Assembly: GCF_001439635.1 (NCBI RefSeq) | Contig: NZ_LMBZ01000015.1 | Coordinates: 51,907-115,906, forward strand | Length of the DNA: 64,000 bases | Direction of reading: 5' to 3' | Source of the DNA: Solibacillus cecembensis | GTDB taxonomy: Bacteria > Bacillota > Bacilli > Bacillales_A > Planococcaceae | In this document: positions 27,014 through 35,940 of the stretch, in pieces | Layout of the letters: every line of letters begins with the position of its first letter | How positions within the stretch are numbered: the first letter of the stretch is position 1 | Translations under genes and position numbers: made by a program | Notes under the pieces: model-generated | What the model saw: only the letters and a program-made list of their open reading frames with translations | What the model was told of the DNA's origin: nothing | The model's database searches: none

Positions 27014-27457
27014 AAATACTCACTCCATTATGTCTATTGCTATATGCCACTCAACAGAGGCATTCCAGGTAAAAAATATTCATATTAATATACATTCATC
27101 TACAGTATACCATCCACTTCACTACTATTTTAGCCATCCACTTTGAAATCCAAGCCATCTGTTTAGCTAAGAACGTTGATTTGATACCATTTCATCGGAA
27201 TGAAGTTATATTGAAAAATCATTTTACGTTTAAGAACATTTTGTGTTATCTTGCTTAATTCCTTGTGTTTACAATTTGATGAAGCTATTATAAAAATTAA
27301 TTAGACTTTCCACTATTAGCATGATGCAAACTAAATGTGATTCGGGCTATTTAAATAGGTAGGAAAGTAAAAAAAATGGTTGTATTTAATAACTTAACCG
27401 TTAGAAAATACCATCTTGAGCGTTACCAAATATAATTAATGAAAGAGTTGATAGGAT
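27014..27457. other. Divergent intergenic region
   Basis: This 444-base AT-rich stretch separates the MocR-type gene and the YfmQ-like gene. It must carry promoters for both and perhaps MocR operator repeats, but no clear direct repeat or promoter pair was recognised by eye. Confidence 0.3.
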
Positions 27458-27901
27458 ATGTTTTGGATTATCGTTATTACAGTACTATTTTTTACTATGT
27501 TTACTTTTTTATTTAACGCTCCTAGTTCACTTGTGTCATGGACATTAAAAAAGTTTGCATTAACTTCAAAACTTGATGCACAAGATGTGTCGTTAACATT
27601 TAACGGAAAGCAATTAGAAGAACATGCAAAAAGTGAATTTATTGACTATTTTAATGAAGCGTATATTTTAAAAAGACATTTCATTTTAAAAGGGAATGAA
27701 CAGTTATTTCTAAATCCAGAAACAACGGTTACACCTTTCATCTTGACTGTAAAAAAAGGCGGAAAAATTGTTAACTTCTCTATTTATTGTTCTGATGATA
27801 CGATTGAAGTAGTTAAGCAACACAAGAAGAAAGTTGAGTCTTATAGTCTTAGTTCTGAAGATTTGAAAGTATTTACTTTGCACACGAATGGATTGAGTTA
27901 A
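27458..27901 (+). CDS. YfmQ-like membrane-anchored protein
   Basis: A 147-residue protein with an N-terminal membrane segment (residues 2-22) and a soluble part. The layout and motifs (DAQDVSLTFNGKQLEE, FIDYFNEAYILKR, VVKQHKKKVESYSL) resemble B. subtilis YfmQ as I recall it. Function is unknown. The ribosome binding site is weak (GAAAGAG). A bidirectional terminator follows. Confidence 0.6.
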   Translation: MFWIIVITVLFFTMFTFLFNAPSSLVSWTLKKFALTSKLDAQDVSLTFNGKQLEEHAKSEFIDYFNEAYILKRHFILKGNEQLFLNPETTVTPFILTVKKGGKIVNFSIYCSDDTIEVVKQHKKKVESYSLSSEDLKVFTLHTNGLS

Positions 27902-27904
27902 TGT

Positions 27905-27948
27905 AAAAGCCCTAAAACCTTTGTTTATCAAGGGTTTTAGGGCTTTTT
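27905..27948. terminator. Bidirectional terminator between yfmQ-like and dut
   Basis: A near-perfect stem, aaaagccctaaaacc/ggttttagggctttt, with T-runs on both sides, placed between convergent genes. It would end both the YfmQ-like transcript and the nrd-dut operon. Confidence 0.92.
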
Positions 27949-28022
27949 GTAACGATTAATTATTTTGTAATCAAGTATGCACTCGATAGACTGGTCACGA
28001 GCCTATCATGGCCAGCTTCACC

Positions 28023-28460
28023 CTATTTTGTACCACTCGCTCCAAATCCAGATGTTCCACGGACTGTTTGAGATAATTCATTTACTTCTTGAAGTTGAAC
28101 TGATGGGACAAATTGAATAACCATTTGGGCGATACGCATCGATTTTTCTACTATGAACGTTTCGTTACCATGATTAATTAAAATGACACCGATTTCGCCT
28201 CGGTAGCCTTCATCAATTGTACCTGGACTGTTTAGTACGGTTACACTATGCTTTAATGCCAGTCCACTTCTCGGACGAATTTGAGCTTCTGTGCCTTTTG
28301 GTAATTCAATTTGAATGCCTGTTTTAATGAGTTTAGCTACTCCTGCTGGAATCTCCGTTGCTTCAATTGAATAGAGATCCATTCCAGCATCACCTGGATT
28401 GGCTTGCATAGGTAGCAATGCATCCGCGTGTGTTCTTTTGATTTTAACTTCTAAGTTCAT
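28023..28460 (-). CDS. dut: dUTP diphosphatase
   Basis: A 145-residue trimeric-type dUTPase that hydrolyses dUTP to dUMP and pyrophosphate, preventing uracil incorporation and supplying dUMP for thymidylate synthesis. The five family motifs are visible: [42 protein letters not shown] and the C-terminal [12 protein letters not shown] arm. It starts 12 nt past the nrdF stop with AAGGATG, so it is the last gene of the ribonucleotide reductase operon. Placing it there couples dNTP production and pool cleaning. Confidence 0.95.
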   Translation of the reverse strand: MNLEVKIKRTHADALLPMQANPGDAGMDLYSIEATEIPAGVAKLIKTGIQIELPKGTEAQIRPRSGLALKHSVTVLNSPGTIDEGYRGEIGVILINHGNETFIVEKSMRIAQMVIQFVPSVQLQEVNELSQTVRGTSGFGASGTK

Positions 28461-28472
28461 TATTCTTCATCC

Positions 28473-29441
28473 TTAACGATTAAAATTAAATGTGTCATCT
28501 GTAATCGGCGCTACTTTTGCTTTTGCATACGTAGCCCCTTTTTGTGAAAAGAAATCGTAAGTAGAACCTTCATTACGAATACCATTCATAACAATCGGAT
28601 TCACTTCTTCTTCTGGGAACATTGGATCGAAACCGATATTCATTAACGCTTTATTGGCATTATAGCGTACATAAGCCTTAACTTCAGGCGATAATCCTGT
28701 TTCCGCATAAACATCATCTGTATAGTTCATTTCATTTTGATATAAATCCAGTAATAATTCATAGCCCCATAACTTTAACTCTTCTTGTTTTTCCAGTGGA
28801 AATTTCTTAAATAAATTTTGACCGAAAAATCCTACTGCCACACCATGAATAGATTCATCACGTAATATAAGTGATATGATTTCCGCACTATTTCTTAGGA
28901 AACCTTGTCCACCTAAGTACAATGGGTAGAAAAAGCCAGAGTAAAACAGGAAAGATTCAAGCATAACAGACGCGTACATTGCTTTCCAGAGACTTTCTGG
29001 ATCGTCTTCCTCAATACTGTTGTAAACATCGGCAATTTTATTTGCTTTATATTGTAAGAACTCATTTTTCTTTACCCATTCAAATAGCTCATCTATTTCT
29101 TCGTTCGTACAAAGCGTTGTGAATATATACGAATAAGATTTCGCATGGATTGCCTCAAAAGCATCAAAAACAGTTAGAACTGCCTTTTCTTGTAAATCAG
29201 GTGTGAAAGCAACAACACGGTTCATCCCGATATTTGTTTGGACAGTGTCTAGTAAAGTTAATCCTGCAAGCACTTTTTTATACGTATCTTGGTGCTCGAA
29301 ATTTCTCCACTGTTTAATATCTTTACTTACGGCAATTTCTTCAGGTAACCAAATTTGCTTCCATTGCTGGTCCCAAAATACTTGTGCGAGTTCACTCGTT
29401 GACTTATTCCAATTGACCGCCTCATAAACTATATTTGACAT
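28473..29441 (-). CDS. nrdF: Class Ib ribonucleotide reductase, beta subunit NrdF
   Basis: A 322-residue radical-generating subunit, diferric or dimanganese, that works with NrdE and is activated by NrdI. Metal ligands are visible in FEAIHAKSYS and RDESIHGVAVGFF, and the radical-tyrosine helix in LESFLFYSGFF. The frame opens at a GTG (29450), but GAGGAG lies 8 nt before the ATG at 29441, which I take as the start; it overlaps the end of nrdE by 13 nt. Length is normal for NrdF. Confidence 0.95.
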   Translation of the reverse strand: MSNIVYEAVNWNKSTSELAQVFWDQQWKQIWLPEEIAVSKDIKQWRNFEHQDTYKKVLAGLTLLDTVQTNIGMNRVVAFTPDLQEKAVLTVFDAFEAIHAKSYSYIFTTLCTNEEIDELFEWVKKNEFLQYKANKIADVYNSIEEDDPESLWKAMYASVMLESFLFYSGFFYPLYLGGQGFLRNSAEIISLILRDESIHGVAVGFFGQNLFKKFPLEKQEELKLWGYELLLDLYQNEMNYTDDVYAETGLSPEVKAYVRYNANKALMNIGFDPMFPEEEVNPIVMNGIRNEGSTYDFFSQKGATYAKAKVAPITDDTFNFNR

Positions 29442-31522
29442 GCTACACACTCCTCTAAACTTTGTAATCGTTGACGTACATAGTAAACGGATTTAATTCC
29501 CTTCATCCATGCATAAATGTATACTTTAGCCAACTGCTCTGTTGTCCAGTTGTCCGTTACATAAAGTGTCATCGAAATCCCTTGGTCTACGTGTTTTTGA
29601 GAAGCTGCATATAAATCGATTAAGTCATATGGATTAACATCATACGCTTCAACATACAAATGACTGTTATCATTTGTTAAATGTGGCATCGGATAAATTG
29701 TACGGCTATCTGCATAATCACGTACTTCTACACGCTCTGTACTCGGAGCAATTGAAGCCGTACAACTACGAATATATGAAATACTTCCTGTCGGTGCGAT
29801 AGCTAAACGATAAGAATGGAATAAACCATATTGCATTACATCCTGCTTTAACGTTTCCCACATTTTTGGCGTAATGACTGGAATATTCCCAAGTGCTTTT
29901 AACACAACAGGAGATAGTTCTTTTTCAACTTCATTTACATATTGATCAAAATAAATGCCTGTTGCGTAATCACTATCTTCAAAACGGTAAAACGTTTCGC
30001 CATTCGCTTTTGCAATTTCCATTGATGATTGAAGTGAATAGTAGTTCATCGCTTCCATAAAATGATCCATAAAATCAACAGAATCCTTTGAGCCATACAT
30101 GATTTCTTCAGTAACAAGGTGGCCATGTAGATTCATACAACCAAGCCCAACTGAATGCATTAATTTATTGGCTTTTACAACAGACGGGACATTTTTTATG
30201 TTCGTCATTTGAGACACATTCGTTAATAAGTGCATCGCCGTATCTACCAATGCGCCAAAATCATTTACTTTTGTTGCTGCATGAATATCAATTGAACCTA
30301 AATTACACGATACATCTAGCCCGTATTCATTCGGTTCATCTTGATCCGTAATTAAACTTGTTTGCTGCACTTGTAAAATTTCTGTACATAAGTTTGACAT
30401 CTTCACACGGCCAATATTTTTAAGTGGGTGCACGTCATTGACATTATCATCAAAAATTTCAAATGGATAGCCCGATTCAAATTGTGCTTTTTTCACTTCT
30501 GTATAAAGTTTACGTGCGTTTAAACGCTTGATTTTACGGATTTTTGGGTTGTCTAGTAGCTCATAGTACATTTCCGAAATTGAAACCTCAGACATGCGCT
30601 TGCCGTATTCTTTAAAAATATCGTATGGACTAAATAACACAATATCTTTATCACGTTTCATGAGGTTGAAGAAAATACTCGGAATAATAATACCCGTAGA
30701 TAAAGTAGCGAGACGAATTTTATCATCTGCATTCGGTTTTTTCGATGAAATAAAATTTTCAATATCCGCGTGGAAAATATTTAAATAAACAACGCCAGAG
30801 CCATTTCGTTGACCTAGCTGATTGGAATAACTAAAAGAGTTCTCCAAAAGTTTTGCTACTGGCATTACACCGCTTGCACGATTTAAAATTTCTTTAATCG
30901 GATCACCTAATGGACGTAAATCCGTTAAGTTCACCCCAACACCACCGCCAAGACGTGATAGCTCTAGGCAATAACCAATATTTTCAGAAATACTATTCAT
31001 CGAGTCATCCATTGACAATTTAAAGCAGCTTACTAATTCCCCACGTGCTTTTTTCCCACTATTTAATGCAGTTGGCGTTGCCGGTTGGTAAGCTTCCATT
31101 ATCGCTTCAACAGAACGTTCCGCTAAATCCTTGTTACCTTGTGCTAAATACAAGGCAATAATGACAATGCGGTCTTCATATTTTTCTAAAATTTCTTCCC
31201 CATCACGACTTTTCATTGCATAGCTATCGTAAAATTTGCTGGCACTCATAAATGATGGGAAACGGAAATTATAATCATAAGCCTTTTTGTACAGATGCTT
31301 AATAAACTCCATCTCATACATGTCGATAAATTCTTTCTCATAGTACCCTTCATCAACTAAATAGCTAATTTTTTCTTCGAGATCAATAAAGTAACGTAAA
31401 CGTACATTGACATATTCTAAAAAGTAACGGCGTGTCGCTTCTTGATCTTTTTCTAATTCAAGTTGACCTGTTGTGCTATAACGATTCAATACATCATTAT
31501 TAAGCTTTAAATATGTTTTCAT
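29429..31522 (-). CDS. nrdE: Class Ib ribonucleotide reductase, alpha subunit NrdE
   Basis: A 697-residue catalytic subunit that reduces ribonucleoside diphosphates. Active-site features: the redox Cys in ELVSCFKL, the thiyl-radical Cys in NLCTE, CNLGSI, the tyrosine pair in IRSCTASIAPSTERVE and nearby, and the C-terminal shuttle pair ECVACQI. There is no N-terminal ATP-cone of class Ia type, in line with class Ib. ATGA overlap with nrdI. Confidence 0.96.
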   Translation of the reverse strand: MKTYLKLNNDVLNRYSTTGQLELEKDQEATRRYFLEYVNVRLRYFIDLEEKISYLVDEGYYEKEFIDMYEMEFIKHLYKKAYDYNFRFPSFMSASKFYDSYAMKSRDGEEILEKYEDRIVIIALYLAQGNKDLAERSVEAIMEAYQPATPTALNSGKKARGELVSCFKLSMDDSMNSISENIGYCLELSRLGGGVGVNLTDLRPLGDPIKEILNRASGVMPVAKLLENSFSYSNQLGQRNGSGVVYLNIFHADIENFISSKKPNADDKIRLATLSTGIIIPSIFFNLMKRDKDIVLFSPYDIFKEYGKRMSEVSISEMYYELLDNPKIRKIKRLNARKLYTEVKKAQFESGYPFEIFDDNVNDVHPLKNIGRVKMSNLCTEILQVQQTSLITDQDEPNEYGLDVSCNLGSIDIHAATKVNDFGALVDTAMHLLTNVSQMTNIKNVPSVVKANKLMHSVGLGCMNLHGHLVTEEIMYGSKDSVDFMDHFMEAMNYYSLQSSMEIAKANGETFYRFEDSDYATGIYFDQYVNEVEKELSPVVLKALGNIPVITPKMWETLKQDVMQYGLFHSYRLAIAPTGSISYIRSCTASIAPSTERVEVRDYADSRTIYPMPHLTNDNSHLYVEAYDVNPYDLIDLYAASQKHVDQGISMTLYVTDNWTTEQLAKVYIYAWMKGIKSVYYVRQRLQSLEECVACQI

Positions 31523-31878
31523 CCTAACACCCTCGTTTCATAAAATGCTTGTATTACGTCATAGTCCGCTTGATAGCCCCGTAAATCTAATTTACACACT
31601 AAAGGTACGTCATATGTTACGGCAATTTTTTCACCAGCACCGCCAAATTGCGTATGTCCAAAGTTACTATTGCCACTAACAACTACCCCTTTACAAAATG
31701 CTTGATTCTCTTCTAAAAAATGAGACACTTTTGCAGGGACAGCTCCTAATCCATCTGTGTAAGTGATTAATAAATACGGCTCTTTCAATTGTAATCCTTC
31801 CGAAATTTCAATGGATTCCTTTTCTAACTTCGAAACAACACTACGCACATTCCCTGTACGACTCGCGTAAACAATCAT
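31519..31878 (-). CDS. nrdI: Flavodoxin-like NrdI
   Basis: A 119-residue flavodoxin-fold protein that supplies the oxidant for the dimanganese-tyrosyl cofactor of NrdF. The FMN phosphate loop is ASRTGNVR (residues 5-12), with GNSNFG and YDVPLVCKLDLRG further on. It overlaps nrdH and nrdE by 4 nt each. Confidence 0.94.
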   Translation of the reverse strand: MIVYASRTGNVRSVVSKLEKESIEISEGLQLKEPYLLITYTDGLGAVPAKVSHFLEENQAFCKGVVVSGNSNFGHTQFGGAGEKIAVTYDVPLVCKLDLRGYQADYDVIQAFYETRVLG

Positions 31879-32099
31879 TGTGTAATCAACTCAATTTGAG
31901 CAATAATCTCCTTAACATCTGCTATAAACATTCCGTCCACTTCTAAAATGGGCACGCTTAAAAGACCTGCATCTATAATTTTTTGCTTTGCTTGTTCATC
32001 GTGATCAATATTAATAATTTCCGCTTCAAGTCCTGCATTTTGCAATTCAGATTTCACCCATAGACATTTCGGACAAATTGTTTTCGTATAAAGTTTCAT
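31875..32099 (-). CDS. nrdH: Glutaredoxin-like NrdH
   Basis: A 74-residue thioredoxin-fold protein with the active site CPKC (residues 9-12) and the cis-Pro loop SVPI. In class Ib operons this protein reduces NrdE. It is the first gene of the operon; GAGGAA precedes the ATG. Upstream are a dispersed-repeat copy (starting exactly 25 nt before the ATG), an intrinsic terminator and a cobalamin riboswitch, all on the same strand. Confidence 0.9.
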   Translation of the reverse strand: MKLYTKTICPKCLWVKSELQNAGLEAEIINIDHDEQAKQKIIDAGLLSVPILEVDGMFIADVKEIIAQIELITQ

Positions 32100-32124
32100 A
32101 TAAATTCCTCTTTTCGTAAATAAT

Positions 32125-32305
32125 CAATTACGCCTCGGCGTAATTGTGTCCAGATTTTTTCAAGCTCGCTTGAAAAAATCCCCTAAAAAATCTGTGACAT
32201 CCGCCGGGGCTTAACTTGATTCAGCCGGGGTTTGAATCCCACTGAATAGAATTTGCCTATTTGGCACTCATCCCCCGCTTATAGTAGTAGGAGACTTCGG
32301 CTGAA
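32125..32305 (+). repeat. Dispersed structured repeat, copy B
   Basis: The most complete copy. Hairpin 1 is a perfect CAATTACGCC/GGCGTAATTG (32125-32146). Hairpin 2 can form in two exclusive ways: GATTTTTTCAAG with CTTGAAAAAATC, or CAGATTTTTT with AAAAAATCTG (32185-32194). Then come GTGACATCCGCCGGGG and the ATTCAG/CTGAAT hairpin. An outer pairing, ttcagccg/cggctgaa (32220-32227 with 32298-32305), closes a distal domain. It lies between the riboswitch terminator and nrdH and would be transcribed as part of the nrd leader. Confidence 0.8.
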
Positions 32306-32317
32306 ACAAATTAAAAA

Positions 32318-32343
32318 GGCTATCTCTTTTAACAGAGATAGCC
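32318..32343 (-). terminator. Riboswitch expression-platform terminator
   Basis: A perfect 10-bp stem (32318-32327 with 32334-32343) with a 6-nt loop, followed on the minus strand by TTTTTAA. Placed about 80 nt after the cobalamin aptamer and before nrdH, it fits transcriptional shut-off when B12 is bound. A second hairpin, catttctt/aagaaatg (32386-32393 with 32402-32409), lies between and may be part of the switch. Confidence 0.85.
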
Positions 32344-32424
32344 GAAAATGGAAACGTTAATAATACCCAAAAATGGTGACGTCCCCATTTCTTAGTCCCC
32401 GAAGAAATGATCGATTTGTTTTAA

Positions 32425-32585
32425 TAAAGGCAGGTCTCCTGGCTTTGCTTCATTCTCTGATTTCCTTCCCATACGAATGTACAGTGGATTTAATCATCGT
32501 CAGCTTCACAGTTGCGGGGACAGCGTCGGTATTACACCGAACTTCCCTTTTAAACTACATATAGTAGCACCTTCGTAAAACGAAC
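32425..32585 (-). promoter_or_regulatory. Cobalamin (B12) riboswitch
   Basis: Read on the minus strand, the conserved blocks of the cobalamin riboswitch appear in order: AAAAGGGAAG near 32550, the GGTGTAATACCGACGCTG region, the B12 box-associated CCCCGCAACTGTG, then AAAGCCAGGAGACCTGCCTTT at 32426-32447. These are the classic aptamer signatures. B12 binding would promote the downstream terminator and lower expression of nrdHIEF-dut. Repression by B12 fits an organism that also has a B12-dependent (class II) reductase elsewhere; that enzyme is not in this window. Confidence 0.93.
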
Positions 32586-32877
32586 ACAATATATTGTTGT
32601 TTAATAGACCTAAGTGTACCATCCTTCATTTAAAAAGTAAATCTTGAATAACGATTAACTTGAAGTGAAATAATTCAATCTTATCAGCTTAACAATTCAA
32701 AGTAACCAATTGCTTATTGCTGATAAATTAAATATGAATTGGTTTAATATAATAATCCATCAAATATTTTACCAAAATAGAGTATATCATAAATGGGACA
32801 ACACCAAAATCTGTTCTTGCCATATCCCTCCCTTTTTTAGAATAGAAAAAGGCTGCATGGAATAGAGGGGTGGCAAA

Positions 32878-32984
32878 TTTGGCTCTAACTCGCTGATATT
32901 GGCTATTAACGATCGTAATATGGCTATAATCCGCGTAAATTTGGCTATTACAGCTAACTAATTGGCTATTAACCTGAAATTCCA
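32878..32984 (+). repeat. Five degenerate tandem repeats of about 21 bp
   Basis: The core GGCT(A)T(T)A recurs at 32881, 32901, 32922, 32943 and 32964, at spacings of 20, 21, 21 and 21 bases. Approximate unit: TTGGCTATTAncnncgtaaa. The spacing equals two helical turns, so the cores face the same side of the DNA. No spacer structure like CRISPR is present. No gene overlaps convincingly. Confidence 0.7.
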
Positions 32985-33113
32985 GTAAAAAAACGCTCAA
33001 AATGCATGTGGTTTGAAGGAAAAAGTTTATTTTACTTGAATCAGTTTCACTTAGTCAATGCCATACAGCTTTTAATATGAAGTCACTTAGTAGGGCCCAC
33101 CGTTTTCGCAATA

Positions 33114-33153
33114 AAAAAACAGGGACGCTATCCAATCAACGTTCCTGTTTTTT
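33114..33153. terminator. Bidirectional terminator after the MFS gene
   Basis: A 14-base stem, aaaaaacagggacg/cgttcctgtttttt (33114-33127 with 33140-33153, one mismatch), with T-runs on both strands, 50 nt past the transporter stop. Confidence 0.85.
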
Positions 33154-33205
33154 ATGTGATTTTGCCAAAATGAAAGGAAATCTTTTATTATTTGACTAAC
33201 AAAGT

Positions 33206-34570
33206 TTATAAACTATTCGCAGGAGCTTTTACATTTGTGACTTTATTAGATATTGTGCTCTTTTCTACCGTGTAGTCTGCACGTTCTTCACGAATAAAAC
33301 TCATAGCGATTGCACCAAAAATCGCCGCAATACCAATTGCCATAAAGTTAATCTGTGGTTGTAAATTAAATGTTAACAAAATCCCCATATACGTTGGGGC
33401 AACAATGGAACCAATACGTCCAAAAGCCATTGTACTACCGAGTGCAGCCGCGCGTACATCGACTGAATAATATTCCGCTACATAGGCATTCGACATATTT
33501 TGTAAGCCAAGTGAAGCAGCACCAATAATAACAATTAACCCATAAGCAACATAAATATTTTTCGAAAAACCAATCAGTGTCAGTGATACCGCTCCAACTA
33601 AATAAAGTGGGATAAGGACACGTTTGAAACCAAAATATTTAATGAAATTGCCGAATACCATTGTGCCAGCAATTGAACCGAATTGTAGCGCTACAATAAA
33701 CATCAAACTCGATTTTAAGTCATAGCCTGCATTCATCATTAATGTTGGAAGCCATGTATTTAAAGAATACATTAAGATAAATGTACAGAAGCATGATAAC
33801 CAAAACATCGTCGTACTTAAAGCTAGTTTATTTTTGAACAGATCGCGTACTGGCGACTTTTGACTTGCTAGCTGCTCAGCAAATGTAAATTGAACATCTT
33901 TCGGAAGCGTCGGCTCTATTTTTCGAAGGACAGCAGCTAGCGCTTTCGTATCCTTTTGTTGAACTAAAGAATTAAGGGATTCTGGAATGATACGCACGAT
34001 AAATGGCAAGATAAGCAGTGGTAAACCGGCAATCCAATAAACAGGTTGCCACCCGAATTTTTCTAGAAATACTTGTCCACTAAATGAGGCAAGCATCGCA
34101 CCTACAGAGTACCCGCAAAAAATGAATGAAATAATAGCCGCACGATGTTTTGTCGGGGCATATTCTGAAATTAAAGCAGCAACATTCGGCATAACTCCCC
34201 CAAATCCTAATCCTGCAATGACACGACAAATGATAAATAAGAGAGGCGTTGTTGCAAATCCAGATAATAATGTAAATAAACTAAAAAGGAAGGTTGTAAA
34301 AATAATAATATTTTTTCTTCCAAAACGATCTGCATACAAACCGAATAAGACCGCACCAATTGCCGTTCCCATCGTTGTATAACTACTAATTGATCCAGCT
34401 ACGATATTAGAGAATCCCCATTCTTCTTTTAACAAAGGAATGGTCGCCCCATAAATAACAACATCATAGCCGTCGAACATCATAATAAAAAACAAACAAA
34501 TGATTAAAATATAATGAAAGCCTTTTAACTTACTGTGATTAACTATTTCAATAGGGTTGACTGTATTCAT
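33206..34570 (-). CDS. MFS transporter, aromatic acid:H+ symporter (AAHS)-like
   Basis: A 454-residue, 12-segment major facilitator. The AAHS signature DGYDVVIYGATIP sits in segment 1, motif A (GLYADRFGRKN) in loop 2-3 and RVIAGLGFGGVMPN in segment 4. AAHS members take up benzoate, 4-hydroxybenzoate, vanillate and related acids. The frame opens at 34642, but GGAGGATATC precedes the ATG at 34570, so the first 24 codons are discarded. Upstream on the same strand is a MetE-C-like methyltransferase. Confidence 0.85.
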   Translation of the reverse strand: MNTVNPIEIVNHSKLKGFHYILIICLFFIMMFDGYDVVIYGATIPLLKEEWGFSNIVAGSISSYTTMGTAIGAVLFGLYADRFGRKNIIIFTTFLFSLFTLLSGFATTPLLFIICRVIAGLGFGGVMPNVAALISEYAPTKHRAAIISFIFCGYSVGAMLASFSGQVFLEKFGWQPVYWIAGLPLLILPFIVRIIPESLNSLVQQKDTKALAAVLRKIEPTLPKDVQFTFAEQLASQKSPVRDLFKNKLALSTTMFWLSCFCTFILMYSLNTWLPTLMMNAGYDLKSSLMFIVALQFGSIAGTMVFGNFIKYFGFKRVLIPLYLVGAVSLTLIGFSKNIYVAYGLIVIIGAASLGLQNMSNAYVAEYYSVDVRAAALGSTMAFGRIGSIVAPTYMGILLTFNLQPQINFMAIGIAAIFGAIAMSFIREERADYTVEKSTISNKVTNVKAPANSL

Positions 34571-34732
34571 GATATCCTCCAATATGTATATTGTATTTAT
34601 GAGCGTGGCTATCATCTTTAGCAAGGAAATCAAAATTTCCATTTAAAGATAATAGCCTTTCCTCTAAAAAGTAGACGAACTAGTTATTTGTCTATTTTTC
34701 TTGCAAACCATTCAATCTTTGCAGAGAATACC

Positions 34733-35836
34733 TTATTGCCAGATTTCGTCTGCAATTTCTTTAACAAAGCGAAGTTTCTCCCATTGTTGTTCTTCTGTTA
34801 AAATATTACCTTCTTCTGTCGATGAAAAGCCGCATTGTGGACTTAAACAAAGCTGTTCAAGTGGTACATATGTTGCCGCTTCTGCAATACGCGCTTTAAT
34901 ATATTCCTTCTCTTCTAATTCCCCTGACTTAGAAGTGATTAAACCTAATACAATTTTTAAATCTTTACGGTTAACGTATTTTAATGATTCGAAACTTCCT
35001 GAACGCTCGTCGTCAAACTCTAGGAATAAACCATCTACATGTAAACCTCCAAAAATGACTTCAGAAGCATAATCATAGCCACCACTTGAGAAATAATTCG
35101 ATTTATAGTTACCTCGGCAAATATGCATTGTTACGATTAAATCTTCTGGTTTATGAGCAATGGATTCATTAATCATACGTTGTAATACTTTTAATTCTTC
35201 CGCTGGTTCTAAACCTCGCTCACGCAGCTTGTTATGTCCCTCTTCTGAAAAGAAATCTGCCCAAGCCGTATCGTCTAATTGTAAATAGCGGCATCCTGCA
35301 TCATAAAATGCTTGGATCGCTTTTTGATAAGCTAAAATCGTATCTTGCTGGAATTTCTCTCGGTCTTCGTATTTTTCGAATTCGATATCCGCGCGACATA
35401 AAAGCATGTTCGGACTTGGAATCGTTTGTTTTGCCACTGCGTCTCCAGCATGTTCTTTTAAAAATTTAAAATGCTCTACAAATGAATGTGTTGAAAAATC
35501 GATATTGCCAACAACACGAATACCGCCTTTACGTGTCTCCATTTTGTGGAATTTCAAACCCGTTTCTTTCGCGTATAATTCAACGCCATCAAGCTCGCCT
35601 AAAAAATCAAAATGCCACCAGCTTCTACGGAATTCGCCATCTGTAACGCCTAGTATCCCATTTTCTTTTTGCTTTTCAATAATGCGGATAATCTCATCAT
35701 TTTCTACATTCGTTAATTCGTCATATGTGATTGCACCCGATTTATATTGTTCACGTGCTTGTAATAAATTTATAGGACGTAATAAGCTCCCTACATGATC
35801 ATGTCGAAATGGTGAAGTGATGTTTTTTACTGTCAT
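34733..35836 (-). CDS. MetE C-terminal-domain-type methyltransferase (YxjG/YxjH-like)
   Basis: A 367-residue protein equal to the C-terminal zinc-dependent half of cobalamin-independent methionine synthase. Zn ligands are seen in HICRGN (His, Cys) and SPQCGFSS (Cys). B. subtilis YxjG and YxjH have this form and are thought to act in methionine metabolism or S-methyl transfer. No S-box motif is visible in the 100-nt upstream gap, unlike the B. subtilis genes. The LysR gene upstream on the same strand may regulate it. Confidence 0.88.
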   Translation of the reverse strand: MTVKNITSPFRHDHVGSLLRPINLLQAREQYKSGAITYDELTNVENDEIIRIIEKQKENGILGVTDGEFRRSWWHFDFLGELDGVELYAKETGLKFHKMETRKGGIRVVGNIDFSTHSFVEHFKFLKEHAGDAVAKQTIPSPNMLLCRADIEFEKYEDREKFQQDTILAYQKAIQAFYDAGCRYLQLDDTAWADFFSEEGHNKLRERGLEPAEELKVLQRMINESIAHKPEDLIVTMHICRGNYKSNYFSSGGYDYASEVIFGGLHVDGLFLEFDDERSGSFESLKYVNRKDLKIVLGLITSKSGELEEKEYIKARIAEAATYVPLEQLCLSPQCGFSSTEEGNILTEEQQWEKLRFVKEIADEIWQ

Positions 35837-35940
35837 AGTGTGTATCCCCTTTAATTTGTAATGTAAGGAGATTGTAGCATGATTAAATTGCTAGTAGATA
35901 ACACATAAAATGTATCACTAGCTATAGTTTAAAACTATGG

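Noticed and set aside
32878..32984. CRISPR array
   Set aside because: The units are contiguous and degenerate, 20-21 bases with no unique spacers, and no cas genes are present.
32728..33000. Open frame of 90 codons on the minus strand
   Set aside because: It runs through the 21-bp tandem repeats, has no ribosome binding site and shows no family pattern.
35837..35940. SAM (S-box) riboswitch before the MetE-like gene
   Set aside because: The gap is only about 100 bases and shows none of the conserved S-box blocks.
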